A DNA stretch of 64,000 nt from Paenibacillus sp. DMB5 (GCF_001517085.1 NZ_LRAC01000124.1:62001-126000); one strand, 5' to 3'. Positions 8,561 through 18,701 are shown, counted from the first letter of the stretch. The notes: generated by a model from the sequence alone, not told the origin. Translations and numbers: made by a program.

Positions 8561-9220
8561 CTAGACCTGAACCTCCAGGCGGTAGCCCAGCTTGAATACG
8601 GTTTTGATCCGCTCTTCCCAGCCCAGTTTTTTGCGCAGCTGACGGATATGGACATCTACAGTGCGGGTATCACCGGCAAAATCATAGCCCCAGGCCAGCT
8701 CCAGCAGCTTTTCCCTGGAAAGGGCAATATTACGGTTGCGGATCAGCACTTCGAGCAGCTCAAATTCCCTGGCAGTCAGATCGACCGATTGCTGGTCCAC
8801 ACGGACCTGCCGCTCCGCGAACCGCACCTCCACACCATCGCAGACAAACGCCGGCACTGCCTGTTCATTCCTGCGCAGCACGACATTAATGCGGGCCAGC
8901 AGCTCCAGCATTTCAAACGGCTTGATAATATAATCCTCCGCACCCAGCTCGAACCCCTTAATCCGGTCAGCCAGCGCATGTTTGGCCGTAATCAGAATTA
9001 CCGGGATCTGCAAATGGGCAATCCGCTGCATCACTGCAAACCCGTCCAGTCCCGGAAGCATCACATCGAGCAGAATCAGATCCGCCCGCTCCTGCTCCAG
9101 CATGTCCGCCGCCTCCAGACCGTTATAAGCCTTGGCATACGTATGCCCGACCAGCTTAAGGTTCATCGTAATCAGGTCACTGATCGGCTGTTCATCCTCA
9201 ACCACTAATATATGAGCCAT
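8561..9220 (-). CDS. OmpR/PhoB-family response regulator
   Basis: A 219-residue regulator with a receiver domain (acidic pair near VVEDEQ, phospho-acceptor Asp52 in LLDVMLPGLDG, Lys in IIKPFE) and a C-terminal winged helix (GYDFAGDTRTVDVHIRQLRK). First gene of a three-gene operon with the kinase at 7177-8559 and the exported protein at 6040-7116. Start ATG at 9220 follows AGGAGGATATC. No target site is obvious nearby. Confidence 0.92.
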   Translation of the reverse strand: MAHILVVEDEQPISDLITMNLKLVGHTYAKAYNGLEAADMLEQERADLILLDVMLPGLDGFAVMQRIAHLQIPVILITAKHALADRIKGFELGAEDYIIKPFEMLELLARINVVLRRNEQAVPAFVCDGVEVRFAERQVRVDQQSVDLTAREFELLEVLIRNRNIALSREKLLELAWGYDFAGDTRTVDVHIRQLRKKLGWEERIKTVFKLGYRLEVQV

Positions 9221-9415
9221 CTGGTAGATATCCTCCTGAGCAAATCGTTAAGAAAATAATGTCTTGTTGAGTCTAGCATAACAGTCAATTTTTTGTAAAA
9301 AGATATTGTATGAACTAAAATCAAGTTATACTAATGTAATGCATTCTCTTTTAAAAACTCAATAATCTTATAACGCATACGGGGGCGACTAGCCATTAAT
9401 AAACAGGATCAGGTC

Positions 9416-9880
9416 ATGCTGCAGTTCCGGGACTTATTTAACAAGATGGCCTGGATTAATAAATCGAAGATGGAAGAGAGTCTCAGAGGCTGTAAGCCGT
9501 CCGAGGTTCACTGCATTGAATGTATCGAAAAAAATGCGGATTCCAATGTGACCAAGCTCGCGGAGTCCCTGTATATGACCAAAGGTGCCATCAGCAAATT
9601 AACCAAAAAGCTTACCGATAAAGGCCTTATCGAAAGCTACCGGAAGCAGGATAACAAGAAAGAGGTTTATTTCAAGCTGACTGAGCAGGGCAGAACCATA
9701 TTTAATATACACGAGAAGCTGCACAACGAGTTCCGCGAGCGGGATCAAGCCGTATTTGAGCAGGTAACCGGGGAGCAATATGACAGTATGCTCAGCTTCA
9801 TCGACAAGTACAGCCGGCATCTGGATGCCGAAATCAGGAAACAGGGTCTGGATATCAATAAGTCAGACAGCTTGGACTGA
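9416..9880 (+). CDS. MarR-family transcriptional regulator
   Basis: A 154-residue winged-helix regulator. The recognition region is KLAESLYMTKGAISKLTKKL, followed by the wing KKEVYFKLTEQG, typical of MarR proteins. It sits 157 bases ahead of an MFS exporter in the same direction, separated from it by a terminator, and probably controls that exporter. The binding site before the ATG at 9416 is weak; the frame is open for seven more codons to an ATT, so the true N-terminus is slightly uncertain. Confidence 0.82.
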   Translation: MLQFRDLFNKMAWINKSKMEESLRGCKPSEVHCIECIEKNADSNVTKLAESLYMTKGAISKLTKKLTDKGLIESYRKQDNKKEVYFKLTEQGRTIFNIHEKLHNEFRERDQAVFEQVTGEQYDSMLSFIDKYSRHLDAEIRKQGLDINKSDSLD

Positions 9881-9918
9881 TAACTATCTAAACCAACAGC
9901 AGCTCATATCTATAAAAG

Positions 9919-9952
9919 CAGCCCCCTTCTAATAAGAACGGGCTGTTTTTTA
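9919..9952 (+). terminator. Rho-independent terminator after the MarR gene
   Basis: CAGCCC (9919-9924) pairs with GGGCTG (9940-9945), helped by inner CTTCT/AGAA pairing, and is followed by six T. It separates the MarR gene from the exporter. Confidence 0.75.
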
Positions 9953-9962
9953 TTGATCTTTT

Positions 9963-10017
9963 TTTGTTGACAAGGAAACTAAATCAGGTTATTGTTTTGT
10001 TGACAAGGAAACTAAAT
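9963..10017 (+). promoter_or_regulatory. Exporter promoter with 33-base-spaced direct repeats
   Basis: GTTGACAAGGAAACTAAA occurs twice, within identical 22-base copies at 9963-9984 and 9996-10017. The first copy supplies TTGACA (9967-9972), and TATTGT (9990-9995) lies 17 bases on as a -10 box. The second copy falls around the transcription start, a position suited to repression, likely by the MarR protein just upstream. Confidence 0.6.
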
Positions 10018-10036
10018 TACTTTTTAGGAGATTAAC

Positions 10037-11446
10037 ATGGCAAATGAAAATGTACAGACGGCAGCATTACCCAAAGAAATCCTCATTGCAGCCTGGGCCA
10101 TAGCCCTTGGAGCAATCGCCCCGATGCTTGACTCTACAATGGTGAACATCGCTATAGATCAGCTAACCAGGGATTTTAACACAACCCTCCATATCATCCA
10201 GTGGGCGATTACAGGCTATGTTCTGGCCCTCGCGGTTGCGGTCCCCGTATCCGGCTGGTTGATGAATCAATTTAACGGTAAAAAAGTGTTCGTCGGCGCC
10301 GTTATCGCCTTTGGCGTCATTTCCGCTCTGGTGGGATTCAGCTGGGACATATCCAGCTTCATCTGCTTCCGTCTGCTGCAGGGCTTTAGCGCCGGAGTCA
10401 TTACCACCCTGATGTTCACCCTTCTGGTCAAAACCGCAGGTCCGGACAATCTCGGCCGGGTCATGGCTATCGTCAGCACCCCGATGATCTTCGGCCCCAT
10501 CCTGGGACCGGTAATCGGCGGCTTCATCGTGCAAGGGGCATCCTGGCACTGGATTTTCTTCATCAACGTGTTCGTTGTTATGATTGCAGCACCGCTGATG
10601 ATGAAAAAGATCCCTGACTTCGAGCCCTTCAACAAAGAAAGTAAGCTCGATCTGTTCGGGATCCTTGTTCTGTCTTCTATGAGTGCAGCCCTGATCTACG
10701 GCATTACCACAGCAGCCGATCACGCCTCCTTCAATAACCGCGAAACCATGCTTTGGACCGGCATCGGTCTTGCCTTGGCTATTATCTATCTGGCATATAA
10801 CCGGATCAGAAAAAATCAGACGGTACTTCCGCTGAATTTATTTGCCCATACAAGCTTCACAGCCTCCAGCATCGGCCTGTTCCTGGCCAACATTGCGATC
10901 ATGGGCCCGATGCTGATTCTGCCCCTCTTCTTTCAGAACTTCCGTCATTTCACGGCAATCGAAACTGCCATCGCTCTGATCCCCCAGGGAGTCGGGATGC
11001 TTATTACCCGGCCTTTCCTTGGCAAAATGATCGATCAGATCGGTGCCAAATACGTGGTGCTCGTCAGCCTCGTCCTTTCCCTGATCGGATCAATCCCGCT
11101 AATCTTCATTACCGATACAACCAGCATGATCTGGATCTCCATCGTCCTGTTCGTCCGCGGGGCCAGCATCGGGGGCATCAGCCTCCCGTTAACGAGCGAG
11201 GCCTATACAGGACTAGACAGCAAGCAGCTTGCGGAAGCAGGCGTCGGGATTAACATTATTGAGAATCTTGGAGCAAGCTTCGGCTCTGCTGTCATCGCAA
11301 CTGTTGTGGCAACAGTCATCCAAGGCCTGCAGCCAACGGTTGCTGACGGGTTAAAGGGTTATCATGCCGGGTTCCTGGTATCCACCGTTGTGCTGGCGTT
11401 TATTTTGATTCCGGGATTATTTTTGACAGATAAGAGAAGGGCTTAA
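10037..11446 (+). CDS. DHA2-family MFS drug/proton antiporter (EmrB/QacA type)
   Basis: A 469-residue multi-pass membrane exporter. The first helix carries LDSTMVNIAI, a form of the motif D1 typical of DHA2 drug:H+ antiporters, and the protein shows the expected run of hydrophobic helices (about 14). AGGAG precedes the ATG. It has its own promoter with repeated operators and lies downstream of a MarR gene, an arrangement usual for inducible multidrug efflux. Substrates unknown. Confidence 0.9.
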   Translation: MANENVQTAALPKEILIAAWAIALGAIAPMLDSTMVNIAIDQLTRDFNTTLHIIQWAITGYVLALAVAVPVSGWLMNQFNGKKVFVGAVIAFGVISALVGFSWDISSFICFRLLQGFSAGVITTLMFTLLVKTAGPDNLGRVMAIVSTPMIFGPILGPVIGGFIVQGASWHWIFFINVFVVMIAAPLMMKKIPDFEPFNKESKLDLFGILVLSSMSAALIYGITTAADHASFNNRETMLWTGIGLALAIIYLAYNRIRKNQTVLPLNLFAHTSFTASSIGLFLANIAIMGPMLILPLFFQNFRHFTAIETAIALIPQGVGMLITRPFLGKMIDQIGAKYVVLVSLVLSLIGSIPLIFITDTTSMIWISIVLFVRGASIGGISLPLTSEAYTGLDSKQLAEAGVGINIIENLGASFGSAVIATVVATVIQGLQPTVADGLKGYHAGFLVSTVVLAFILIPGLFLTDKRRA

Positions 11447-11460
11447 AGGATGCCCTTTTT
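11437..11460 (+). terminator. Terminator overlapping the exporter stop codon
   Basis: AAGGGC (11437-11442) pairs with GCCCTT (11452-11457), followed by TTT; the TAA stop lies in the loop. Confidence 0.55.
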
Positions 11461-11478
11461 CGCCCCCTCTCTCCCCTT

Positions 11479-12279
11479 TTAATTGGAATCCGCCGGAAGA
11501 TCCCGATTGGTAATGCCATCATTACCGCTTTGAAATTTTCCGGGAGATGATCCTGTAAATTGCTTGAACTGCCGGCAGAAATGCTCCACATTATGATACC
11601 CGCAATGAAAAGCGACTTCAGCGATGCTCAGGGTGTTGTGGAGCAGATATTCTTTTGCCAAACGGATTCTGCTGTTAATAACATCTTCTATACATGAGAT
11701 GCCAAAGGTCTTTTTATATATACTCTGTAAATAACCTGCGCTTAGCTGCAGGGATTGAGCCATTTTTGAAACCGTCCAATGATCGCCCGGATTAGTCTGA
11801 ATAGCAGTGCGGAGCTTCAACAGGTTATAGTATTGGGCCCGGAAGCCTTCATGATGATAAGACTCCAGCAGTTTATTGAAAAGCGTGCGCAACAAGCAAT
11901 CAACGGAGGATTCCTTGTAGTCCCTGTTAAAGTTATGTTCAATGATCAAGAGTTCAAAAAGCTTGCTGCAGTACTCCGGATCATCGAGTGCAAACGGGAC
12001 TCCGAACGGCAGTGTCGCTTTTGAAATGTAAGTCTCATCGGAAGAAAAACGAAGCCAGTCGTTAACGTATTGCCCCCCGCAGGCCCGGTAATAAATTTTC
12101 TGGTGAGCCTCATACAGGATGGCACAGTGTGCCGGGTATTCCTTCATATGCCCGTCAACCCAGAATTGGGCAGGGGTTTTGGTGATAACCAGCAGCCAGC
12201 ACGGATGGCCCTGGGGAATATCGAATACGAAACTGCTCTCATGCGTTGCATCTGTCTCAATATAGTAAATCTGGTTCAT
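11479..12279 (-). CDS. AraC-family transcriptional regulator
   Basis: A 266-residue regulator with an N-terminal cupin-like ligand domain (about 1-140) and two C-terminal helix-turn-helix motifs (VSKMAQSLQLSAGYLQSIYK, and IAEVAFHCGYHNVEHFCRQF near residues 225-245). GGAGGAGAGG precedes the ATG. It is divergent from the importer operon at 12533, whose promoter carries two direct repeats spaced 21 bp. The same layout lies before the GH43/esterase operon at 18565. I infer that it activates both when a pentose or xylo-oligosaccharide is present. Confidence 0.88.
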   Translation of the reverse strand: MNQIYYIETDATHESSFVFDIPQGHPCWLLVITKTPAQFWVDGHMKEYPAHCAILYEAHQKIYYRACGGQYVNDWLRFSSDETYISKATLPFGVPFALDDPEYCSKLFELLIIEHNFNRDYKESSVDCLLRTLFNKLLESYHHEGFRAQYYNLLKLRTAIQTNPGDHWTVSKMAQSLQLSAGYLQSIYKKTFGISCIEDVINSRIRLAKEYLLHNTLSIAEVAFHCGYHNVEHFCRQFKQFTGSSPGKFQSGNDGITNRDLPADSN

Positions 12280-12393
12280 CCGGCCCTCTCCTCCCGTTCC
12301 TGCCTTCTATTCAGCCCCCCGGTATTCTATATAATAGATTCCGCCTCCGGCAAAAACAACCGCTAACGAAGCAAATCAGGCCCCATCTAACAA

Positions 12394-12450
12394 TAGATCA
12401 ATAACCAGTGAGGATAGGTCATTGTTCGCAGGAAAATGAACCTTTATCAT
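12394..12450 (+). promoter_or_regulatory. AraC-type double site and promoter of the first importer
   Basis: TAGATCA (12394-12400) and TAGGTCA (12415-12421) are direct repeats 21 bp apart, two helical turns. The second touches a weak -35 TTGTTC (12422-12427); 17 bases later comes -10 TATCAT (12445-12450). A weak -35 abutting an activator half-site is the classic AraC layout. The extended text TGAGGATAGGTCA (12409-12421) also occurs at 18672-18660 on the other strand. Confidence 0.65.
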
Positions 12451-12463
12451 AAACCCATAGTTG

Positions 12464-12477
12464 TGTAAGCGTTAACA
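12464..12477 (+). promoter_or_regulatory. cre site (CcpA operator)
   Basis: TGTAAGCGTTAACA matches the cre consensus TGWAANCGNTNWCA at every position and is the same as the well-known amyE operator of Bacillus subtilis. It lies just downstream of the predicted transcription start, where CcpA represses. Confidence 0.8.
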
Positions 12478-12532
12478 AAAAAAGAAAGACGGTTTTGTTG
12501 AACGCGCAAAATAGACACAAGGGGTGGATTGG

Positions 12533-13453
12533 ATGACTGGTCCCAAATACAGTACGGGAAGCAGATCAGTAAGCAAATTTCTTTATATCCTGCCATTTAT
12601 GATTTTACTGGCCGTCTTTGCCTATTATCCGCTATACGGATGGGTCTATGCCTTTTTCGACTATATGCCGCCCATCCCTTTGTCCAAGTCGCCTTTTGTC
12701 GGCTTTAAATGGTTTCACTCTCTGGTAGAAAATCAAGTCAAGATAGATCAGCTGCTGCAGGTGGTCAAAAACACGTTTGGTATAAGCGGACTGGGCATCC
12801 TGTTCTCCTGGCTTCCCATGATCTTTGCCATTTTCCTGACTGAAATAAAGGCGGTACGGTTCCGGAAATTTATTCAGACCGTTACCACTCTTCCCAACTT
12901 CATCAGCTGGGTATTGGTCTACTCTTTAGCCTTTACCATGTTTTCGAGTGAAGGCATCGTCAACGGCTTTTTGCATCAGATCGGGCTTATAGATTCGCCT
13001 GTGCTCTTCCTTCAGAGCTCGGAGCATGTCTGGATCACCCAATGGGTCTGGGTCACCTGGAAAACACTGGGCTGGTCAGCCATCCTGTACATTGCCGCCA
13101 TTATGGGGATTGATGAATCTCTCTATGAGGCCGCTTATGTAGACGGGGCAACGAGAATGCAGGTTATACGGCATGTAGTGCTGCCTAGCATGCTGCCAAC
13201 CTACTTCGTGCTTCTGATGCTCCAGATTGCAAGCTTCCTTAATAATGGCCTGGAGCAATATTTTGTGTTTCAAAATGCATTTAACAAGGAGAGTATTCAG
13301 GTCCTGGATCTCTATGTGTACAACCTGGCCATGGGTGGCGGAAGCTACTCCGTTTCGGTTGCCATCAGCATGCTCAAGAGCCTGATCAGTGTGGTGCTTC
13401 TCTTTTCCGTAAACGGACTTTCAAAATTACTGAGGGGAGAGGGCATCGTATGA
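12533..13453 (+). CDS. Sugar ABC transporter permease (LplB type)
   Basis: A 306-residue membrane permease of the polysaccharide/oligosaccharide importer family. It has about six membrane helices and the EAA-loop EAAYVDGATRMQVIRHVVLP, which contacts the ATPase. A GTG at 12524 is in frame, but AAGGGGTGG lies best for the ATG at 12533. The next permease overlaps by 4 bases (ATGA). First gene of a three-gene importer operon; no ATPase gene is present, so a shared MsmX-type ATPase is presumably used. Neighbouring GH43 and esterase genes point to xylan-derived oligosaccharides. Confidence 0.9.
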   Translation: MTGPKYSTGSRSVSKFLYILPFMILLAVFAYYPLYGWVYAFFDYMPPIPLSKSPFVGFKWFHSLVENQVKIDQLLQVVKNTFGISGLGILFSWLPMIFAIFLTEIKAVRFRKFIQTVTTLPNFISWVLVYSLAFTMFSSEGIVNGFLHQIGLIDSPVLFLQSSEHVWITQWVWVTWKTLGWSAILYIAAIMGIDESLYEAAYVDGATRMQVIRHVVLPSMLPTYFVLLMLQIASFLNNGLEQYFVFQNAFNKESIQVLDLYVYNLAMGGGSYSVSVAISMLKSLISVVLLFSVNGLSKLLRGEGIV

Positions 13454-14409
13454 GCAGCGTGGGAACGGAACCGGGAGCAAAGAGCAGCCGCCGCTTTTCC
13501 AGGAAAAGCAGAATGCAGGTCAGCACAGCCGACAAGCTGATCTCCATTACCATTTATGTGCTGTTCTCTCTGTTCACCTTCGTATGTATTTATCCCTTTT
13601 ATTCCATCATCATCAATACGATCAGTGCAAACGATCTTAGCGCCAAAGGTGAGATAATCTTCCTTCCGAAGCAAGTTCATTTTCAGAATTATATTGATGT
13701 GTTCAAGATTCCCGGCTTATGGAATGCCTTTGTCATTTCATTAGGAAGAACGGTCATAGGCACCCTGCTGACAGTGGGAGCTTCTGCATTTCTGGGCTTC
13801 ATGTTCTCCCAGGACGACATGTGGGGCAGAAAATTCTGGTACCGCTTCACGATCATCACCATGTTCTTCAATGCCGGTATTATTCCGTGGTATCTGACCA
13901 TGCGGTCGCTGCATCTTACCAACAATTTTCTGGCATACATTCTGCCTTCCATCGTCGCCCCCTTCTTCATCATTCTGGTAAAAACCTTTGTGGAATCCAC
14001 GCCGAAGGAATTGCAGCAGGCAGCCAGTATTGACGGAGCCGGAACGATGACAATCTTTTTCAAAATTATTCTGCCTATCAGCAAGCCTATTCTGGCGACC
14101 GTTGCGATCTTCTCGGCAGTGAACCAGTGGAACTCCTTTCAGGATACGCTGCTGCTGGTTACGGACAACAAGCTGTACAGCCTGCAGTTTATCCTCTACA
14201 ACTACATCAATCAGGCCAGTTCACTGTCCACCATGGTTAACCTGCAGAATGCCGGATCAACGGCAATGGCAAGCCTCGCAACCAAGCAGACCACTACATC
14301 GATCCGCATGACAGTTACGATCATCGTTGTAGCGCCCATTCTTCTGGTCTATCCGTTTTTCCAGCGGTTTTTTGTGAAGGGAATTATAATCGGGGCTGTG
14401 AAAGGCTAA
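13450..14409 (+). CDS. Sugar ABC transporter permease (YtcP type)
   Basis: A 319-residue second permease of the importer, with about six membrane helices, the EAA-type loop QQAASIDGAGTMTIFFKIIL, and the conserved C-terminus FFVKGIIIGAVKG common to YtcP-like proteins. Its ATGA overlap with the LplB-type gene indicates translational coupling and fixed stoichiometry. Confidence 0.9.
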   Translation: MSSVGTEPGAKSSRRFSRKSRMQVSTADKLISITIYVLFSLFTFVCIYPFYSIIINTISANDLSAKGEIIFLPKQVHFQNYIDVFKIPGLWNAFVISLGRTVIGTLLTVGASAFLGFMFSQDDMWGRKFWYRFTIITMFFNAGIIPWYLTMRSLHLTNNFLAYILPSIVAPFFIILVKTFVESTPKELQQAASIDGAGTMTIFFKIILPISKPILATVAIFSAVNQWNSFQDTLLLVTDNKLYSLQFILYNYINQASSLSTMVNLQNAGSTAMASLATKQTTTSIRMTVTIIVVAPILLVYPFFQRFFVKGIIIGAVKG

Positions 14410-14462
14410 GGCCAAGCAGGGCGCCGTTATAATACAAGCTTACTACTTCAGGGGGGTTGTAT

Positions 14463-16253
14463 ATGAGTAAAAAGAATAAACTGCGCAGAAAGACCGTATT
14501 TGCACTCGCAGCCTGTATGCTTCTGGGAACAACAGCTTTGAGCGGATGCGGCGGGAATTCAGGCAATTCTGGGGCAGCAAACGCAACCGATTCTGCGAAT
14601 CCGGCAAACCAGTCGGCAGACCCGGGGAACGGCCCCGATCATAGCAAACCGCTTACCATCACCGTGTTTAACAATGCGGCCAATTATCAGGGAGAGCAGA
14701 CGGGCTGGTACGGAAAGCTGATCAAGGACAAATTTAATATCACACTGAATATTCTCTCCCCCCAGGTTGCAGGGGATCAGCTCTACAAAACAAGATCGGC
14801 AGCCGGGGATCTCGGTGATCTGCTGATTATTGACAACAGTCAGCTGGAGGAGCTGATACCTGCCGGACTTATCATGGATATTACCGACAAGGTCAAGAAT
14901 ACGCAGCACCTGTCCAAATATGTAGACCAGCATTTCCAGCCTTTTAATGCGGCCTTTGACAAAGTGAATCCGGACGGTAAAATTTACGGCTTGCCGACCT
15001 TTGTAGCCGATACCTCGCCGACCACCTTCTCGGAGGAAATCCCATATTCCAGCCCGCTCATGCCCTGGGATTATTATAAGGGGATCGGGTCGCCCAAGCT
15101 GAATAATCTGACTGACCTTTTGGATGCGCTGCAGCTTATGCACGAGAAATATCCGGCTACGGCTGACGGAAAACCTATCTCTCCTATTACACTATGGAAG
15201 GATTGGGATAACGGGAGCATGGAAAACGTCCGCTGGCTGAGCAACTGGTACGGCTATGAGCAGCCGGACGGAACCTCAACCATACAGCTGAATGCCAAGG
15301 GCGACATCGTTCCGCTCATTGATGATAACAGCATGTATAAGAAAATCCTCCAGTTTTATTTTGATGCCAACCAGAGAGGGCTTGTCGATCCGGATTCACC
15401 AACCCAGGACTGGAACAAGGTGTCCGAAAAATTGACCAATAAACAGGTGCTCCTGTTATGGTATTCATGGCAGAGAGGGTTCTATAACACGCCGCAAAGA
15501 GGCGCGCAGGGTGACGGAAATGTGGCTATTCCGATCGGCGACACCCATATTATTCAGAACAGTGATGCTTATTTCGGCAACGGACGCGTCTTTGCCATCG
15601 GCTCCAAAGCCAAAGATCCGGACCGTATTATGGAATTCATGGACTGGATGTCTTCCCCGGAAGGGCTGCGCTACTACACCAATGGTATGGAAGGCTTCAA
15701 TTATGAAAAAACCGCGGACGGTAAATTTAAGCTGACTGAAGTCGGCCAGACCGCCTTCCAGGATAATACCCCTGTTCCCGACGAGTATGGCGGCGGCGGC
15801 TATCAGGATGGACAAAGCAAAATCAACAGCATGATTATCGGTGATTTTGCAGTGGATCCCGATACCGGCGAATTCTACAACAAGGACTACTGGAACGCAA
15901 CAATAGAGGCTAATAAAACTACACTTACAACCGAATGGCAGAGTATGTTCAATGCCGTCAACCCGACTGATTATTATCAGAAAAATAATATGATTGATAT
16001 TGTCCCTAATATCAATACGAGCCTCGGTACCGACTCTTCCGACATCAAGAATAAACGGAGCCAGATTTCCGATTATGTAAAGGATACCTCCTGGAAAATG
16101 ATTTTCGCCAAAAATCAGACGGAATTCGACCAGCTGTGGACCAAGCTGAAATCGGATGTGAACGGTCTCGGCTGGACGGATGTGTTTGCTGCAGATACAG
16201 TGAAGGCCGAAAAAATCGTGAAATTGCGCGCAGAGGCAATGGCCAATAAATAA
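14463..16253 (+). CDS. Extracellular sugar-binding lipoprotein of the ABC importer
   Basis: A 596-residue solute-binding lipoprotein. The signal peptide ends in lipobox LSGC, with Cys near residue 30, followed by an Asn/Ser/Gly-rich tether; the rest is a large oligosaccharide-binding fold similar in size to LipO/YtcQ proteins. AGGGGGG lies 6 bases before the ATG at 14463, preferred over the in-frame TTG at 14457. Last gene of the importer operon. It converges on the esterase gene, with a strong hairpin between them. Confidence 0.9.
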   Translation: MSKKNKLRRKTVFALAACMLLGTTALSGCGGNSGNSGAANATDSANPANQSADPGNGPDHSKPLTITVFNNAANYQGEQTGWYGKLIKDKFNITLNILSPQVAGDQLYKTRSAAGDLGDLLIIDNSQLEELIPAGLIMDITDKVKNTQHLSKYVDQHFQPFNAAFDKVNPDGKIYGLPTFVADTSPTTFSEEIPYSSPLMPWDYYKGIGSPKLNNLTDLLDALQLMHEKYPATADGKPISPITLWKDWDNGSMENVRWLSNWYGYEQPDGTSTIQLNAKGDIVPLIDDNSMYKKILQFYFDANQRGLVDPDSPTQDWNKVSEKLTNKQVLLLWYSWQRGFYNTPQRGAQGDGNVAIPIGDTHIIQNSDAYFGNGRVFAIGSKAKDPDRIMEFMDWMSSPEGLRYYTNGMEGFNYEKTADGKFKLTEVGQTAFQDNTPVPDEYGGGGYQDGQSKINSMIIGDFAVDPDTGEFYNKDYWNATIEANKTTLTTEWQSMFNAVNPTDYYQKNNMIDIVPNINTSLGTDSSDIKNKRSQISDYVKDTSWKMIFAKNQTEFDQLWTKLKSDVNGLGWTDVFAADTVKAEKIVKLRAEAMANK

Positions 16254-16266
16254 GCAGTAAACAAAG

Positions 16267-16307
16267 CAGGGCAGTGACTCTCCCGTTAACGGGAAATCAC
16301 TGCCCTG
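16267..16307. terminator. Hairpin between convergent importer and esterase operons
   Basis: Arms CAGGGCAGTGA (16267-16277) and TCACTGCCCTG (16297-16307) form an 11-bp stem with an inner CCCGTTAACGGG. T tracts are weak on both sides; it probably stops transcripts from both directions. Confidence 0.65.
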
Positions 16308-16320
16308 TCTTCTTGCTTCA

Positions 16321-17127
<807 letters not shown>

Positions 17128-17137
17128 TCAGCATAAG

Positions 17138-18565
17138 TTAATCCAGGGCAATTGAGGCAAGGCTGGCGCTTCCATTACCGGAAAAGGTGAAATACAGGGC
17201 CTGCTGCCCGTCAGGAATGCTGATTTCCGAGGCATATTCTGTCCAGACGTTGGTGAAGCCTACGGCAATATGCCCAAGGGCCGGTCCATCCCACGCTGTT
17301 TTCACTTCAAACACGCCCTGGCAATAGCCCCGCACCTTGATCCGCACCTTTTGAACGCCCTGGCAATCAAAATATTTAAACCCGGCGGTAGCCGAATCCG
17401 TCATGTTGGCAATATAACCGGTTTCCTCATCGCCGTCCCGCCCATCCTGCGTGATTTTCGGGAAGCGGCTGTCCATCCATGCCCCGGAACGGCCAAAGCC
17501 GCCGGTATACATTTCTTCTGCATTACAGAACAAGTGGCATGCCAAATATGCCGGATATTCCCCTCTACCTTCAAGCGGCCCCCGGTTAGGACCACAGGAT
17601 GTCATTTCAACCTGGGGAATTGTTCCGTCTTCGAGGAAATGGATGGGCTCAAGACAGCCCTGCCGGGAAAACGCAGTTCCATTGGTGTGCCGGTGGTAAA
17701 AAATATACCAGGCTCCATCGACCTCTACGATGCTGCCGTGGTTATTACCTCCGTAATACATCGGTTTGGCAGCCGGCTTGTATGTACCAATATGAAGATC
17801 GCAGTTGCTTACGATGACTCCCTGGTACTCGAAGTTCTTCGTAGGATGTTTGCTGGTCGCATAACACAGCTCATGCATGGCAACCGAGGAATAGATGAGG
17901 TAATAGGTGTCTCCTCTCTTACGGATGGAAGGCGCTTCAAAGAACGCATGTCCTTCAAAAGCGGTTCCGGCAGCGTAGGGCTCACTCGGCGCGACAAATA
18001 CAGGCTCCTCCCGGATGGTAAGCATATCGGGGCCTAATACCGTAGCCATGGCGCCGCTTCTCGACTTATCTCCCGGTGCGCAAAACCCGGTATATAAATA
18101 GGTAAGTTCACCTTCTGTAAGGACACCGGGATCGAACTGGGGCTCATCGCCTTCCCGTTCTCCGAGCCGTGTCCCGTCGGCATATTTCACATGGCCGTAG
18201 AAGCTGAATGCGCCGCAGGGCGTATCGCATACAGCCACCGATACGATGGGAAGCTTATCAAGCACGTAGTACAGATAATACCGCCCGTCTGGCCCGACAG
18301 TAACATCAGGGGCATACAGGCACATGCTTCCTTCCGGATTGAGGGGATCATCCGTGGAATGGTAAATGACCCCCTCATACCTCCAGTCAGCCAGGTTCTC
18401 CGCCGGGGCAGACCAGCTGACATAATCATTCAAGCAAAACACGTGTCCGTTAAACCGGTCATGCGAGCCGTAAATATACACCCGGCCTTCAAATACATAA
18501 GGCTCACCGTCAGGGATGTATTCCCATGAAGGAAGGTATGGATTTATTCCTTGCTTTTTTGCCAC
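17138..18565 (-). CDS. GH43-family glycosidase (xylosidase/arabinofuranosidase-like)
   Basis: A 475-residue cytoplasmic glycosidase: an N-terminal five-bladed propeller of GH43 (about 1-330) with candidate acidic residues in YAPDVTV and FFEAPSIR, and a C-terminal beta-sandwich resembling CBM6-type modules (about 350-475). GTG start with AAGGGCGGG upstream. It leads an operon with the CE1-type esterase. Its promoter shares the 21-bp-spaced TAGGTCA repeats with the divergent importer operon, so both are probably one regulon for arabinoxylan or xylan oligosaccharides. Confidence 0.88.
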   Translation of the reverse strand: MAKKQGINPYLPSWEYIPDGEPYVFEGRVYIYGSHDRFNGHVFCLNDYVSWSAPAENLADWRYEGVIYHSTDDPLNPEGSMCLYAPDVTVGPDGRYYLYYVLDKLPIVSVAVCDTPCGAFSFYGHVKYADGTRLGEREGDEPQFDPGVLTEGELTYLYTGFCAPGDKSRSGAMATVLGPDMLTIREEPVFVAPSEPYAAGTAFEGHAFFEAPSIRKRGDTYYLIYSSVAMHELCYATSKHPTKNFEYQGVIVSNCDLHIGTYKPAAKPMYYGGNNHGSIVEVDGAWYIFYHRHTNGTAFSRQGCLEPIHFLEDGTIPQVEMTSCGPNRGPLEGRGEYPAYLACHLFCNAEEMYTGGFGRSGAWMDSRFPKITQDGRDGDEETGYIANMTDSATAGFKYFDCQGVQKVRIKVRGYCQGVFEVKTAWDGPALGHIAVGFTNVWTEYASEISIPDGQQALYFTFSGNGSASLASIALD

Positions 18566-18608
18566 GTCATCCCGCCCTTTTTAATAGAAGATATCAATAG
18601 TCAATTCG

Positions 18609-18672
18609 ATTATAGGTACACGGGAGGATTGAAGTCCATGACCTAAACTAACCGATCGTTGACCTATCCTCA
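18609..18672 (-). promoter_or_regulatory. AraC-type double site and promoter of the GH43/esterase operon
   Basis: On the minus strand, TAGGTCA occurs at 18666-18660 and 18645-18639, 21 bp apart. The second directly precedes -35 TGGACT (18638-18633); 18 bases later comes a perfect -10 TATAAT (18614-18609). The geometry matches the importer promoter at 12394-12450. Confidence 0.7.
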
Positions 18673-18701
18673 TATTCTTATAGTCTAAAAAAACAAAGAA
18701 A

